From Brevundimonas subvibrioides (lineage in GTDB: Bacteria > Pseudomonadota > Alphaproteobacteria > Caulobacterales > Caulobacteraceae), in assembly GCF_027271155.1 (NCBI RefSeq), contig NZ_CP114542.1:1736001-1800000 (forward strand): 64,000 nucleotides of DNA, given 5' to 3'. The translations under genes were made by a program, and so were the position numbers. The first letter of the stretch is position 1, and each line of letters opens with the position of its first letter. Shown piece by piece: positions 46,878 through 56,268 of the stretch. Below the pieces are notes generated by a model. It was not told the origin of the DNA. It ran no database searches and was given only the letters and a program-made list of their open reading frames with translations.

Positions 46878-48187
46878 AGAAGATCCCTTCTCTTGAGATC
46901 GAGATAGGCATTGATGACCGCCGATCCGATCCGTTCGGCCGGTGCATCGACGATGTGAACCCCCATGCGCCGGAGGCGACTGACGACGACATCCCGCTCA
47001 TGCAGCAGCCCCCCGGCTACGACAGCGCGGGCCACGTCCTCCGCCTCGACCGGTTCGATTTCGAGCAACGACTCGAGTTCCTCGTCTCGCAGAACGACGA
47101 ACAGCACGAGGTGGCGACGGAGCAAGCGGCCAAGCGATTCCACCATCAGCTCGGCGGCCGTCGAATCCGTGAAATCCGTAAAGACGACCACCAGGGATCG
47201 TCGTCTGAGCTGCCCGGCGAGGGTCGTCAGGGCCAGGGTGTAGTTGGTCTCGTGGGACGAATAGTCGATCCGCCCTGCCACCCGTTGAAGCGCGCGAAAG
47301 GCATCCATGCCGGCAACAACCCCGGTGGAGAGCCGGGGGGCCGAATCAAAGGCGAACAGCCCTGCCCGATCTCCCGATTTCAGACACGCCCAGGACAGCA
47401 GCAGCGCAGCATTGATGGCGCGGTCGATCCGCGGCGCGCCTCCGACCGGTTCGCTCATCACCCGACCGCAATCGAGCGCCATCACGATGTGGTGGTTCCG
47501 CTCGGTACGGTACTCCTTGGCCAGAAGTGCCGAATGGCGCGCGGACTGTTTCCAGTCGATCGCCCGACGGTCCATGCCAGGCTGGAAATCCCGGAGCGCC
47601 TGGAATTCGGAGCCCTCACCATGCTCGATCTGCGTCTTGGCTCCGAACAAGGCATCGCGCGCAGATAGCCTGACCGCATCTTCGTGGACTGATTGGAGGT
47701 CGGTGGACACCGGGGCCGCCTGATCGAGATCAAAGACCTTCTGCTTCCAGACAAGCCCCATCGGGCTCGACCAGCGCACCCAGAGGCGGTGCAGGATGGC
47801 AGACCCACGCCGCTCAGGGGTGAAGGCAAACCCCAAGCGCGCGGCGCGGTCCTGCACAGGCGCGCGGGCTACAGCAGAGCTCAGGCCCAGCCGACCGTCG
47901 GCGGCGAGAGCTGCCTCCGCGCGCCCGGGGACATTTCCTTTTCCGAAACGCGCGACGAACTCGGCCTGACCCGGCCGGGCGACGGCCGGAAAAAGTGCAG
48001 GCGGAAGGTCAAGGGTGAGTCGCGACCGGGATCCGCTCAGCAGTCCGTCCAGCACCAGAAGGAGCGCAAAGCCGGCAATCCAGCAGGGCGATGCGAGCCA
48101 TCCTGCCGGCGTCAGGGCACCGAAAAGCAAAGCCACGGGCAGGCCCGCCGCCATCGTCAGGATCGCTTTCCGGGTCGGGTAGATCAT
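46874..48187 (-). CDS. DUF58 domain protein, vWA-like
   Basis: A 437-residue protein. Two N-terminal helices (~10-50) are followed by a beta-rich region and the DUF58 core [44 protein letters not shown], which is a von Willebrand A-like fold with an imperfect MIDAS (DCGR). Proteins of this type are partners of MoxR ATPases. Overlaps of four bases with both neighbours indicate tight coupling. Confidence 0.9.
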   Translation of the reverse strand: MIYPTRKAILTMAAGLPVALLFGALTPAGWLASPCWIAGFALLLVLDGLLSGSRSRLTLDLPPALFPAVARPGQAEFVARFGKGNVPGRAEAALAADGRLGLSSAVARAPVQDRAARLGFAFTPERRGSAILHRLWVRWSSPMGLVWKQKVFDLDQAAPVSTDLQSVHEDAVRLSARDALFGAKTQIEHGEGSEFQALRDFQPGMDRRAIDWKQSARHSALLAKEYRTERNHHIVMALDCGRVMSEPVGGAPRIDRAINAALLLSWACLKSGDRAGLFAFDSAPRLSTGVVAGMDAFRALQRVAGRIDYSSHETNYTLALTTLAGQLRRRSLVVVFTDFTDSTAAELMVESLGRLLRRHLVLFVVLRDEELESLLEIEPVEAEDVARAVVAGGLLHERDVVVSRLRRMGVHIVDAPAERIGSAVINAYLDLKRRDLL

Positions 48188-49140
48188 CGGGGTGCTGCGA
48201 CCTGCTCGACGAGCGAGCTTAGCACCTGATCGACCTTGCGGCCTTCGATCTCGGCTGCAGGAGAGAGCAGCAAACGATGGCGCAGGGTCGGGACCGCCAG
48301 CACCTTCACGTCGTCGGGTATGACATAATCGCGGCCGTCGAGCGCGGCGCGAGCACGCGCGGCGACGGCGAGCATGGCACCCGCCCGGGGCGAGGCACCG
48401 GTATCCGTATCGGCTGATTCACGTGTCGCCCGAACGAGGTCCACGATGTAGCCGGTCACCTCGTCCGTCAGCCGGACGCCGGCGACCGTCGCCACCGCAG
48501 CGTCGATGGTCGCCCGGTCGGCCACCGCTGTCACGCCGAGCTCGGCAGGGTCCATCTGACCGGCCCGGGCACCATGCGCGGCGACGATGGCCCGCTCCTG
48601 ATCCACCGTTGGGTATTCCAGAACATGTTTGAACAGAAAACGGTCCAACTGCGCTTCAGGCAGGGGATAGGTGCCCTGTTGCTCGATAGGGTTCTGGGTG
48701 GCGACCACAGTAAACCGATTGCTCAGTCCGTGAGAGACACCGTCGATCGTGACCTGACGCTCCTGCATGGCTTCAAGCAGGGCTGCCTGGGTCTTCGGGG
48801 GCGTCCTGTTGATCTCATCGGCCAGAAGCAGTTCGCAAAAGATCGGGCCTTGCGTGAGGGTGAAACTGGACGTCTGGAAGTTGAACAGATTGGACCCGAT
48901 GATGTCGCCCGGCATCAGGTCCGGCGTGAACTGGATACGGCCATAGTCCAGTCCGACCGTGCGCGCGAAGCTCTGGGCCAGCAGAGTCTTGGCCGTTCCG
49001 GGCGGCCCTTCCAGAAGCACATGCCCACCCGCGAAAAGAGCGGTGAGCAGCAGATCGACCGCGCTGTCCTGGCCGACAACGGCGCGGGCAATCTCGGCGC
49101 GAATGCGCGCAGCGATCCTGGTCACTTCATTGACGTCCAC
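48184..49140 (-). CDS. MoxR family AAA+ ATPase
   Basis: A 318-residue ATPase. Walker A is [13 protein letters not shown], Walker B is [23 protein letters not shown], and the sensor region [23 protein letters not shown] is classic MoxR. MoxR proteins act as chaperones that insert cofactors or activate vWA-domain partners, here probably the DUF58 product. Confidence 0.95.
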   Translation of the reverse strand: MDVNEVTRIAARIRAEIARAVVGQDSAVDLLLTALFAGGHVLLEGPPGTAKTLLAQSFARTVGLDYGRIQFTPDLMPGDIIGSNLFNFQTSSFTLTQGPIFCELLLADEINRTPPKTQAALLEAMQERQVTIDGVSHGLSNRFTVVATQNPIEQQGTYPLPEAQLDRFLFKHVLEYPTVDQERAIVAAHGARAGQMDPAELGVTAVADRATIDAAVATVAGVRLTDEVTGYIVDLVRATRESADTDTGASPRAGAMLAVAARARAALDGRDYVIPDDVKVLAVPTLRHRLLLSPAAEIEGRKVDQVLSSLVEQVAAPR

Positions 49141-50446
49141 GGGTCATCTCCTGCTTCCAGCGACGAAGGTCGCTGGCAACTTTCATCAGATCATTGGCGG
49201 TTCTGGCCCCGCGAGCCTGATCGGCCAGGGCGCTGTAGCGAGCCGATGTGCCCGAGACGTCGCCCACCCTGTCCAGGAAGGCATCCAACTCGACGTCGGA
49301 CAGGGTTCGCGGCGCACCGATGGCACGCGCAACCCTGCCCCGCACAAGACGGGCGTAAGGCACCGCCATGCGGTGCTCGCGCCGGGCCAGCCTGACGAGG
49401 CCGGCGGTGTTGTCGGCCAGCGCCCTCTTGCCGAGCGCGACCGATCGCCCCGTCTCGCGCGCCGGTCCGAAGCGGATCGCGGCCTGATAGGCGGCCAGGG
49501 CCATCAGAGCAGCCAGTACGAGGGTGACGCCGAGCAACGGCGGCTCGAGCATCAGCCTCAGAAGACTGCGCGTCCGCTGGAACCCGTAGAGGGTCAGGTC
49601 GAACACGACGGGCGCATCCTCGCCGCGGAGCAGATCCAGCATCGCGATCGCGTTCTGCGCACCTGCCAGCGTTCCAATACCTTGCGTATTCAGAAAATCA
49701 GGGTCGGAAAGAACGTAGGTCCAGCTGGTGCCGCGCCTGGCCACGATCACACCGCCCGACGAATCCGTCAGCACTGGAATCCAGGCCGGCGAGGTCAGTG
49801 CTGGGCCCGACAGCGTCTGAAGCTGATCAATACTGGCCGAACGTCCGATCCGCTGCCCGTCCGGCCGTGTCAGCTGTACCGGGGTCGCGCCTTCATGCCG
49901 CGCGACCTGAAGACCGTCGCGGAAACCTTCAGGCAGGACCGCGATGACGCCATCCGGCGGCAAGGTGCCGGCCGTCGTCACCCACCCGGCGTGTCGGGGT
50001 TCAGGCAAGGTCGCCCATTTGGGCAGCACGATCAGGACGTGGCCGCTGGTCGGCCCAACCAGCGTCTTGCGACGTCGCTTGTCCCTGCCATGAGCGGCGG
50101 GACCCGTCGCAGGCGGATCCTCGGCTTCTGACCGGTCGCGAACCTGATCGGGGTTGATGCCCATCGGTGGCGTGCTGATGAACAGGCTGTCGTCAGCGTT
50201 CTTTCCCACGGGCCCACGGCTGAGCGTGACAGGGACGCCGGTGGCACCCAGCAGTTTCACGATGCCGGCATAGCCGACGGACGAGTTGGACAGCGCATGG
50301 GTCCCGCCATCATTGCCGGTCTTCAGCTCCGGCGCATAGGCTGACAGAACACCAAGCCCGGCCATGGCAACGACGGCCACGAGGGCCACCACGACCATGA
50401 TGAGCGGTGAGAAGGCTGCTCCGACGGACGCCGGCTTGCGGCTCAC
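49127..50446 (-). CDS. DUF4350 domain protein
   Basis: A 439-residue protein. One N-terminal helix ([23 protein letters not shown]) leads to a DUF4350-like periplasmic or cytoplasmic core (residues ~45-290, starting with [27 protein letters not shown]); a second helix at ~295-320 precedes a basic C-terminal tail. Proteins of this kind are regularly encoded beside MoxR and DUF58. It overlaps MoxR by 14 bases and the next gene by four. Confidence 0.83.
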   Translation of the reverse strand: MSRKPASVGAAFSPLIMVVVALVAVVAMAGLGVLSAYAPELKTGNDGGTHALSNSSVGYAGIVKLLGATGVPVTLSRGPVGKNADDSLFISTPPMGINPDQVRDRSEAEDPPATGPAAHGRDKRRRKTLVGPTSGHVLIVLPKWATLPEPRHAGWVTTAGTLPPDGVIAVLPEGFRDGLQVARHEGATPVQLTRPDGQRIGRSASIDQLQTLSGPALTSPAWIPVLTDSSGGVIVARRGTSWTYVLSDPDFLNTQGIGTLAGAQNAIAMLDLLRGEDAPVVFDLTLYGFQRTRSLLRLMLEPPLLGVTLVLAALMALAAYQAAIRFGPARETGRSVALGKRALADNTAGLVRLARREHRMAVPYARLVRGRVARAIGAPRTLSDVELDAFLDRVGDVSGTSARYSALADQARGARTANDLMKVASDLRRWKQEMTRGRQ

Positions 50447-51192
50447 GGGACAGCGTCCTTCTGGCGCCAGCCGCCGGGCAGGGCGAATGCCTCATAGGCA
50501 TTACGGCAGGCAGCGAAATCACCGGCAAGGACGGGCACGGCCCCGAAGAGACTCCGCTCGACAAGCCGACCGATAAGGGTGAAGGCCGGACGGGCACCTT
50601 CCGGGATCGCCTCTAGCGCCGCAATCTCTCTCGTCGTCAGTGAAACCCGCAGGGCCTTGGGCCGCAGGCTCTGGATATCCTCCACGCTCCGCAAAAGCAG
50701 AAGGTGAACCGCTTCGGCATAAAGACCTCGCGATGCCAGTGCATCGGCTTGCGCAAGAAGATCGCGCGCTGCACCGACATCGGGACGCCATTCGGGCACA
50801 TGGGGCGCGACCGGTGGCATGGCTCTGGCGCGCGGACCGCGCAGCTTCAGCACCTCCCGGCCGATCGCGAAAACGATAAGGCCTGCCAGCAAGATCAAAC
50901 CGCCCCAGAACACGTACTGAAGCGCCGGAGCGACAGCACGCATCAGGTCCCCGACCCAGTGAAGCCAGGCCGGGACTTCAGGCGGCACGAAGCCGGTCCG
51001 TTCGAACTGTAACGAAGTGTCCCCCAACAGCCGGGCGTGTTCTTCGGCGATGTCGGGCAACGAAGGCGACGGTGGAACCCTCGTGGACTGCGGAGCCGCA
51101 AGCATCACCCGCGATCCCGGGGTTGCCAGCGGTTCCAGTCCGTCGGCTGACAAGGTTTGCACCAACATAGGCTGAACGGTATCCCCCGACAC
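50443..51192 (-). CDS. DUF4129 domain protein
   Basis: A 249-residue protein with one central helix (YVFWGGLILLAGLIVFAIGREVL, ~92-115) and a C-terminal DUF4129-like domain (ARDLLAQADALASRGLYAEAVHLLLLRSVEDI). It is the first gene of the MoxR operon. GTG 51192 is the longest start; ATG 51168 is also possible and neither has a clear ribosome site. Confidence 0.82.
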   Translation of the reverse strand: MSGDTVQPMLVQTLSADGLEPLATPGSRVMLAAPQSTRVPPSPSLPDIAEEHARLLGDTSLQFERTGFVPPEVPAWLHWVGDLMRAVAPALQYVFWGGLILLAGLIVFAIGREVLKLRGPRARAMPPVAPHVPEWRPDVGAARDLLAQADALASRGLYAEAVHLLLLRSVEDIQSLRPKALRVSLTTREIAALEAIPEGARPAFTLIGRLVERSLFGAVPVLAGDFAACRNAYEAFALPGGWRQKDAVP

Positions 51193-51545
51193 GATCCAGC
51201 AATAACGCCGCGCAGAAATCAGTCAACCAGACGTGGTTTGGCCAGACCAGAGTTTCCATCGCTCCACAGATCGGTGTTGTAGGGCCGAACTCATGAAGAA
51301 GGTTTCCCAGCTTCGTCATGACGTCTCGCACGGAGTGACAGAAGACCGGACTCTCGCCACCCCTGCCAATCACGGCTCGGATCACCTGGGGACTCTCGTT
51401 ATGGCTGGATGAGAAGCGGGGGTCACGTCAGCCGGGTCGCCCGGAGACGTGTGGGCGTCGCCCCCACAGCACCGGCCGACGGCCATATCGACCGGACCTT
51501 GAATCAGCAATACTGGTCGACTGATCGGCTATCCTGGGGGCACAA
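51193..51545. other. Intergenic divergent region
   Basis: No gene recognised. It lies between the divergent DUF4129 and DUF4861 starts and probably holds both promoters. An open frame on the minus strand (to 51385) overlaps the DUF4129 gene and looks spurious. Confidence 0.5.
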
Positions 51546-52919
51546 ATGATCGGCTCAATCCTTGCGGTTTTCCTCGGCCTCGCCGCAGGCCCTGAGCAGG
51601 CCGACGGCGCGTGGTACACGCAAGGGACGTTCGAACCCGTGCGGCGGGTCGCGATCCAGGTCCGAAATCCTCTCGACGTCGCGCGAACCAACAGCCCGGT
51701 GATCATCCAGAGATCCGATCTGGGGCCGCTTCAGGATATCCACGAGCTCCAGATGACCCTGGTGGATCCGAAGGGCGTCCCGAACGCGGAGCCGTCGGCC
51801 CGTCAACGCGCGCTTGAGGGGGCCCACGGCCAACTGGCCGAAACCAACGGCCATGCCTTTCCGTACCAGTTCGACGATCTGGACCAGGACGGGCTGTGGG
51901 ACGAACTGTTCTTCATGGCCGACTTTGCTCCTGGCGAGACAAAGACCGTCTATGTCTATCTCGGAACCCAGGAACGGGGATGGGCCGCCCACCGGACCCA
52001 TGCCGCGACGGGCAGCTACATGCGCCACACCGTTCCGTTCTGGGAGAGCGAGACCTTCGGCTGGAAGCTCTGGTATCCGACCGACATCGACGTCTACGCC
52101 AAGCGTACGCCGCAGTTGATGAGCCAGCGCCTGTATATGGAAAACCTCGATGGTTATGCCGTCTCTCTGATCGACCCGGGCCTGGGTTCGGACATCATGA
52201 GGGTCGCGTCGTCGTTCGGCGGCGGCGGCATCGGTCTGATCGAGGATCCGGCGCACCCCGGGGTCATCAGCCGCCCCCGCTTCGGGCCCGGCTCGGAAGG
52301 CAACTTCAACGGCGGACCGGTGTCGTCGCCGCGTTACGCCTTCACCGTCCTGGCCAATGGACCGGTCCGCAGCATGGTCCGGATCCGTACGATGAACTGG
52401 AACACGCCTCACGGCTCCTACGAGCTGGACCAGATCTATAGCAGCTATGCCGGGCAGGATTATTCGACCGCCCGGGTCGCCTTTCGCCAGATCGACCCTG
52501 TGGGCCCCGCCCCACGGTTCGTGGTCGGTATCCGCAAGCATCTGAACGAGGACACCTATGTGCAGGAGGGCGGACTGGTGATCTCCGCAGCGCCTGAGGT
52601 GATCCGCAATCCCGATGATCTTGAACAGGTTCAGCCCGACATGACGGTCGCCTACGCCGGAACGGCCCTGGTGGTGCCCGATCGGCTCTCGCCGACCTAC
52701 GCCTTCGCGCCACAGGACGAAGGCAACCATGTCATGAGCATGCCGATGACCGCCGACGGCCGGTTCGATTATCTGCTGGCCGCCGGATGGAGCGAAGGCC
52801 CGAACCGGCGGACCGCAAGCGCGTTCGCCGACTACGTCCGGACCGTTGCCCGGGAATACAACGCCCCGGTCGTCCTTGTCTCGATCAACTCCGAGACGCG
52901 ACCGTCGGAGACGCCATGA
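51546..52919 (+). CDS. Secreted DUF4861 family protein
   Basis: A 457-residue protein with a short signal peptide (to about AAGPEQADG). The sequence VQVRNPLDVARTNSPVIIQ in the slightly different form VAIQVRNPLDVAR, the segment LDQDGLWDELFFMADFAPGE and the ETFGWKLWYPTDIDVYAKR stretch match my recollection of DUF4861, a family found in polysaccharide-utilisation loci, mostly of Bacteroidetes. Function is unknown; it may bind or cleave sugar polymers. No carbohydrate gene is next to it here, which is odd. Confidence 0.75.
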   Translation: MIGSILAVFLGLAAGPEQADGAWYTQGTFEPVRRVAIQVRNPLDVARTNSPVIIQRSDLGPLQDIHELQMTLVDPKGVPNAEPSARQRALEGAHGQLAETNGHAFPYQFDDLDQDGLWDELFFMADFAPGETKTVYVYLGTQERGWAAHRTHAATGSYMRHTVPFWESETFGWKLWYPTDIDVYAKRTPQLMSQRLYMENLDGYAVSLIDPGLGSDIMRVASSFGGGGIGLIEDPAHPGVISRPRFGPGSEGNFNGGPVSSPRYAFTVLANGPVRSMVRIRTMNWNTPHGSYELDQIYSSYAGQDYSTARVAFRQIDPVGPAPRFVVGIRKHLNEDTYVQEGGLVISAAPEVIRNPDDLEQVQPDMTVAYAGTALVVPDRLSPTYAFAPQDEGNHVMSMPMTADGRFDYLLAAGWSEGPNRRTASAFADYVRTVAREYNAPVVLVSINSETRPSETP

Positions 52920-53035
52920 CGAAATCGGCTTCACAAATGGTCCGCTCCGCAGACGGTCTGCGCCGATTGGCCGGAGCGATTTCAGCGTCCACCGGACAGA
53001 CCCGTCGGTTCACGTCGACAAGACCTGTGTCGCCT

Positions 53036-53713
53036 CTAGAAGGTCGTGAACCCGGACACCATGATGTTATCATTCCGGCGATCCGGTCGTGATCCGCCGT
53101 CGACATGCTGGTTCATATAGCCGGCTTCCAGCCGGAATTTTGGGGTCATCTGCCAGCCCACGCCCGCGAAGGCGCGGTTCTGGTCGTAGCCACCGGACTG
53201 GCCCCAATCGGTGCGGTTCAGGGTGACGAAGGTCTCGTTCGACAGGACGACGCTGAAGTCTGAACTGGCAACAGGGCGGCTCCAGCGAACGAACTGACGA
53301 ACCCGCCATCCGGTATCGTCAGTCCCCTCGCGGAAGCGTTGCTCGAGCCGGGTGCGCCCGGTCAAACGGCCACCGGCGAGGTCGGCGATCGGATAGGTCG
53401 CCTGCTGCCAGGCGCGGTGCTCGACCGTATCCGGACCGGGGCGACGCTGGGTGATGTGGGCATAGCCGGCCCACAGGTCCAGTCGCGGCGAGGCTCTCCA
53501 ACCGACCCCGGCGCGCAGAAGGGTGGTGTCGAGGTGATCGCCCTCATCCCGGAACCGGGCGTGGGAGTCCCACCAGGCCAGCACCTTGCCGCCCTCGCGG
53601 ACGGGCCCGCTGGCGAAAGCCGCTGTCCAGACCTGGTTGTCGTGCTGGGCGGCGGCGGGTGCGGCCAACGTCAGGACGACGGCGGCCGAGGCAAGGATGG
53701 CGGCAGGCTTCAT
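53036..53713 (-). CDS. DUF2490 family outer-membrane beta-barrel protein
   Basis: A 225-residue protein with a signal peptide (LTLAAPAAAQ) and alternating hydrophobic residues in many strands (WTAAFASGPV, LDLWAGYAHITQR, RLEAGYMNQHVDG), ending in the aromatic residue F typical of outer-membrane barrels. The pattern WxAxF...LRxGVGWRASPRLDLWAGYAHI fits DUF2490. Function unknown. It converges on the DUF4861 gene. Confidence 0.85.
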   Translation of the reverse strand: MKPAAILASAAVVLTLAAPAAAQHDNQVWTAAFASGPVREGGKVLAWWDSHARFRDEGDHLDTTLLRAGVGWRASPRLDLWAGYAHITQRRPGPDTVEHRAWQQATYPIADLAGGRLTGRTRLEQRFREGTDDTGWRVRQFVRWSRPVASSDFSVVLSNETFVTLNRTDWGQSGGYDQNRAFAGVGWQMTPKFRLEAGYMNQHVDGGSRPDRRNDNIMVSGFTTF

Positions 53714-53741
53714 GGTGGCAATACCCGGGGCGAAGGGTGAT

Positions 53742-53774
53742 GGAGACGGCCGATCCAGGAGATCAGCCGTCTCC
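53742..53774. terminator. Long hairpin between SnoaL-like and DUF2490 genes
   Basis: GGAGACGGC pairs with GCCGTCTCC; the inner GATC pair extends the stem to about 14 bp with one mismatch around CAGGA. There is no T-run, so it may be a factor-dependent terminator, an attenuator or a stability element. Confidence 0.45.
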
Positions 53775-53781
53775 AGCGGCG

Positions 53782-54390
53782 TCAGTGCGCGCTGTAAGGC
53801 AGCGAGGAATGGTGCAGAACGATGCGCAGGGCACCGTTGGCATCACGCACCCAGCCCCAGGATTTGTTGACCGTGGTCACCTCACCCTTGTCGTTGGTCA
53901 GCATCACATTGCCCGTCGAGATGGCCGTGGAGCCATTGAGCACGATGGCGGCGTTGTCGATCGCATAGGACTGCCACCCCTTCAGCGCGAAGCCGGTATC
54001 GCTCGGGAAGTTGGCATCGCCGCCCACAAAATAGGCCAGGGCGCCCTCGCGTGTCGTGCGGAAGGTGGTCTCACCCGAGGCGAGAGTCGGCTTGAAGGCG
54101 ACCGGACCCAGGCTGTAGCCATAGGCTGTGTCCAGCACCTGACCCGCAAGCCGGGCCGCGGCGGCCTGGCCGTTCGTCTTGTACTCGGTGGAGATGGCCA
54201 CCAGGGCGTTGCCCCAGGCCCGCTGGGCCGCTTCGACCTCGGCGACCGTGATCGGGGCGGCGGCCGGGGCCACGCCGCCCAGGGTAGCGACCGCATAGGT
54301 GTCGGTGTGCGCCGTCGTCGCAGGCAGCTGGGCATAGGCGGGGGCGGCGAGCAGGCTGGCAAGGCCGGCGAGTGCGAGGATCTTGGGCAT
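53782..54390 (-). CDS. Secreted SnoaL/NTF2-like protein of unknown function
   Basis: A 202-residue protein with signal peptide (LALAGLASLLAAPAYAQ). The rest resembles a single SnoaL/NTF2-like domain (VAEVEAAQRAWGNALVAISTEY ... GWVRDANGALRIVLHHSSLPY). Similar proteins are sometimes labelled phosphoribosyl-AMP cyclohydrolase, which the sequence does not support. ATG 54390 is chosen since AAAGGA lies seven bases upstream. No catalytic residues can be assigned. Confidence 0.72.
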   Translation of the reverse strand: MPKILALAGLASLLAAPAYAQLPATTAHTDTYAVATLGGVAPAAAPITVAEVEAAQRAWGNALVAISTEYKTNGQAAAARLAGQVLDTAYGYSLGPVAFKPTLASGETTFRTTREGALAYFVGGDANFPSDTGFALKGWQSYAIDNAAIVLNGSTAISTGNVMLTNDKGEVTTVNKSWGWVRDANGALRIVLHHSSLPYSAH

Positions 54391-54556
54391 GGGGCGTCCT
54401 TTCATCTTGGGCCGCTGGGCGGCGATGTCTGGAAGATGCCGGGATCAGACTTTCGCCACATCGGCACATCGGCACCCCGAACGGCCTATGCCGTTCGGCA
54501 TATGACGCGACAGGCAAGGTCGGCTAGAAAGCCAACCTTAGCCGGAAGATGACCGC

Positions 54557-55645
54557 GTGGCCGACGCAGCCTTTACAACCGATCTGCGATCCCTCTTTCG
54601 GGACTCCGAGGCGCGCGCGGCGCGGTTGAGGCTCCTGATCGGCATCAGCCGGGATCTGGCCGCGGCCGATGGCAGGGCTCTGGACCCGGCCGTGGATCGC
54701 GCGGCGCAGAGAGCCGCCCTGTTCGCCGGCTACGCCCGCGGGGTCGTTCTCGGAGCGTCCGAGGCAAGCCCCGGCGACGCCTTCGTCATCCCGCTTGAAA
54801 CGCTGGCCGAACAAGGTCGTCCGGGCGTCCGCCTGGTCTTCACCGCAGCCCTGAATACGGGGGCGATCTCCACCCAGGAGGATGCGGAGACCCTGCGCCT
54901 TCTGGTCGAGATGATCGAGGCCCGCCTCACGGTCGATCTTCAGCAGCGCAGGGAGATCGAACTGAGCGGCCGGCTGGAGCGACGCGAACGCGAGCTGGAA
55001 CAGGTCCTCTCGAAGGTCGTCACCGCCCAGGAGCGCGAGCGCGCCGCCATTTCGGCCGATCTTCACGATGGCGTGGCCCAGCAGGTGGCCGCCCTTCACC
55101 GCCGTCTGGAGCTTCTGCGTCTGGACCTCGACAGCCATGCGCCGGAACCCGTGATGGCGGAGCTGGACGCCCTGATCGGTGTCTCGCGCCAGTCAGTTGC
55201 GGACCTTCGGGGTGTGATCTCGGGTCTTCGCCCCACCAGTCTGGACGATCTTGGCGTGGTCGCAGCCCTGAAGGACGAGGCGCGACGCCTCGAGGCCGCG
55301 GGTCACCCGGTCGCCATCTTCGATCAACTGCACGGTCGGCTGCCGGACTGGCAGGAAACCCTGCTGTTCCGCATCGGTCAGGAGGCCATCAACAATGTGG
55401 CCAAGCATGCCCCCGGCGCGCGCGTGCGGCTTGAAATCGGGATCGATGCCGAACGAGGCGATGTGATCCTCAGCGTGGAGGATTCCGGGGGGCGGGGCCT
55501 GGGCGATGCTACGCCGGACGAGGCTCCCCGCTTCGGCCTCGAGATCATGCGCGAGAGACTGGCCGCCGTCGCGGGAACACTGGACGCCCGGCCGACGGCG
55601 AACGGCTTCCGGATCCGCGCCATCGTACCGTCGGCAAGCCGTTGA
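54557..55645 (+). CDS. Sensor histidine kinase, NarX/HisKA_3 type
   Basis: A 362-residue soluble kinase. Residues ~15-130 may be a GAF-like sensor. The dimerisation domain holds His170 in ERAAISADLHDGVAQQ, and the ATPase domain ends with DSGGRGLGDATP... and FGLEIMRERLAAVAGTL. It starts at GTG 54557, after GGAAG. The partner is the LuxR-type regulator just downstream. Confidence 0.92.
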   Translation: MADAAFTTDLRSLFRDSEARAARLRLLIGISRDLAAADGRALDPAVDRAAQRAALFAGYARGVVLGASEASPGDAFVIPLETLAEQGRPGVRLVFTAALNTGAISTQEDAETLRLLVEMIEARLTVDLQQRREIELSGRLERRERELEQVLSKVVTAQERERAAISADLHDGVAQQVAALHRRLELLRLDLDSHAPEPVMAELDALIGVSRQSVADLRGVISGLRPTSLDDLGVVAALKDEARRLEAAGHPVAIFDQLHGRLPDWQETLLFRIGQEAINNVAKHAPGARVRLEIGIDAERGDVILSVEDSGGRGLGDATPDEAPRFGLEIMRERLAAVAGTLDARPTANGFRIRAIVPSASR

Positions 55646-55647
55646 GG

Positions 55648-56268
55648 ATGCGCATCCTGATCGCAGATGACCATGAGTTGACGCGCGCCGGCCTGCGTGC
55701 CGTGATCGAACGCGAGCCCGACATGGTCGTCGTCGCCGAGGCGGACACCGCCGAAGTCGCGGTCGAGCACACCCGGAGCGGTGACATCGACGTGGCCATT
55801 CTGGATATCCGCTTCGGCCCCGGCATGAACGGGCTGGAGGCGGCCCAACGCATCATCGAACAGGCCGCGACGCGGGTGCTGCTCCTCACCCTGCACGATA
55901 CACCGGAGTATGTGCGCCGCGCCCTGGCCTCGGGTGCCACGGGATATGTGCTGAAAGACGCCGGGCGTGAGGAACTGCTGCACGCCATTCGAGCCGTCGC
56001 CAGCGGGCGGACCGCCCTGCCCGGCGACCTGCTGCGCAAGGCAATGACCCCGACGACCGGTCCCCGACCGGATGACCTGGCGCGCCTGACCCCGCGCGAG
56101 CGCGAGGTTCTCGAGTCGGTGGCACGGGGTCTGACCAACAAGGAGATCGCACGTGACCTGGGCATCGGACCCGGCACGGTGAAGTCCCACGTCGAGAAGC
56201 TTATCGCCAAACTGGGGGTGGCCGATCGCACCCAGGCTGCTGTCTTTGCCGCGAAAGCGATGCCGTGA
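55648..56268 (+). CDS. NarL/FixJ-type response regulator
   Basis: A 206-residue regulator. The receiver has the phospho-acceptor Asp53 in VAILDIRFGPGMNG, with Asp7/Asp8 and Lys in LKDAG. The C-terminal LuxR helix-turn-helix is LTPREREVLESVARGLTNKEIARDLGIGPGTVKSHVEKL. ATG 55648 begins two bases after the kinase stop. It overlaps the next kinase gene by four bases (GTGA). Confidence 0.94.
   Translation: MRILIADDHELTRAGLRAVIEREPDMVVVAEADTAEVAVEHTRSGDIDVAILDIRFGPGMNGLEAAQRIIEQAATRVLLLTLHDTPEYVRRALASGATGYVLKDAGREELLHAIRAVASGRTALPGDLLRKAMTPTTGPRPDDLARLTPREREVLESVARGLTNKEIARDLGIGPGTVKSHVEKLIAKLGVADRTQAAVFAAKAMP

Noticed and set aside
50978..51385. 135-residue minus-strand frame upstream of the DUF4129 gene
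   Set aside because: It overlaps the DUF4129 coding region out of frame and lacks a ribosome site or known domain.
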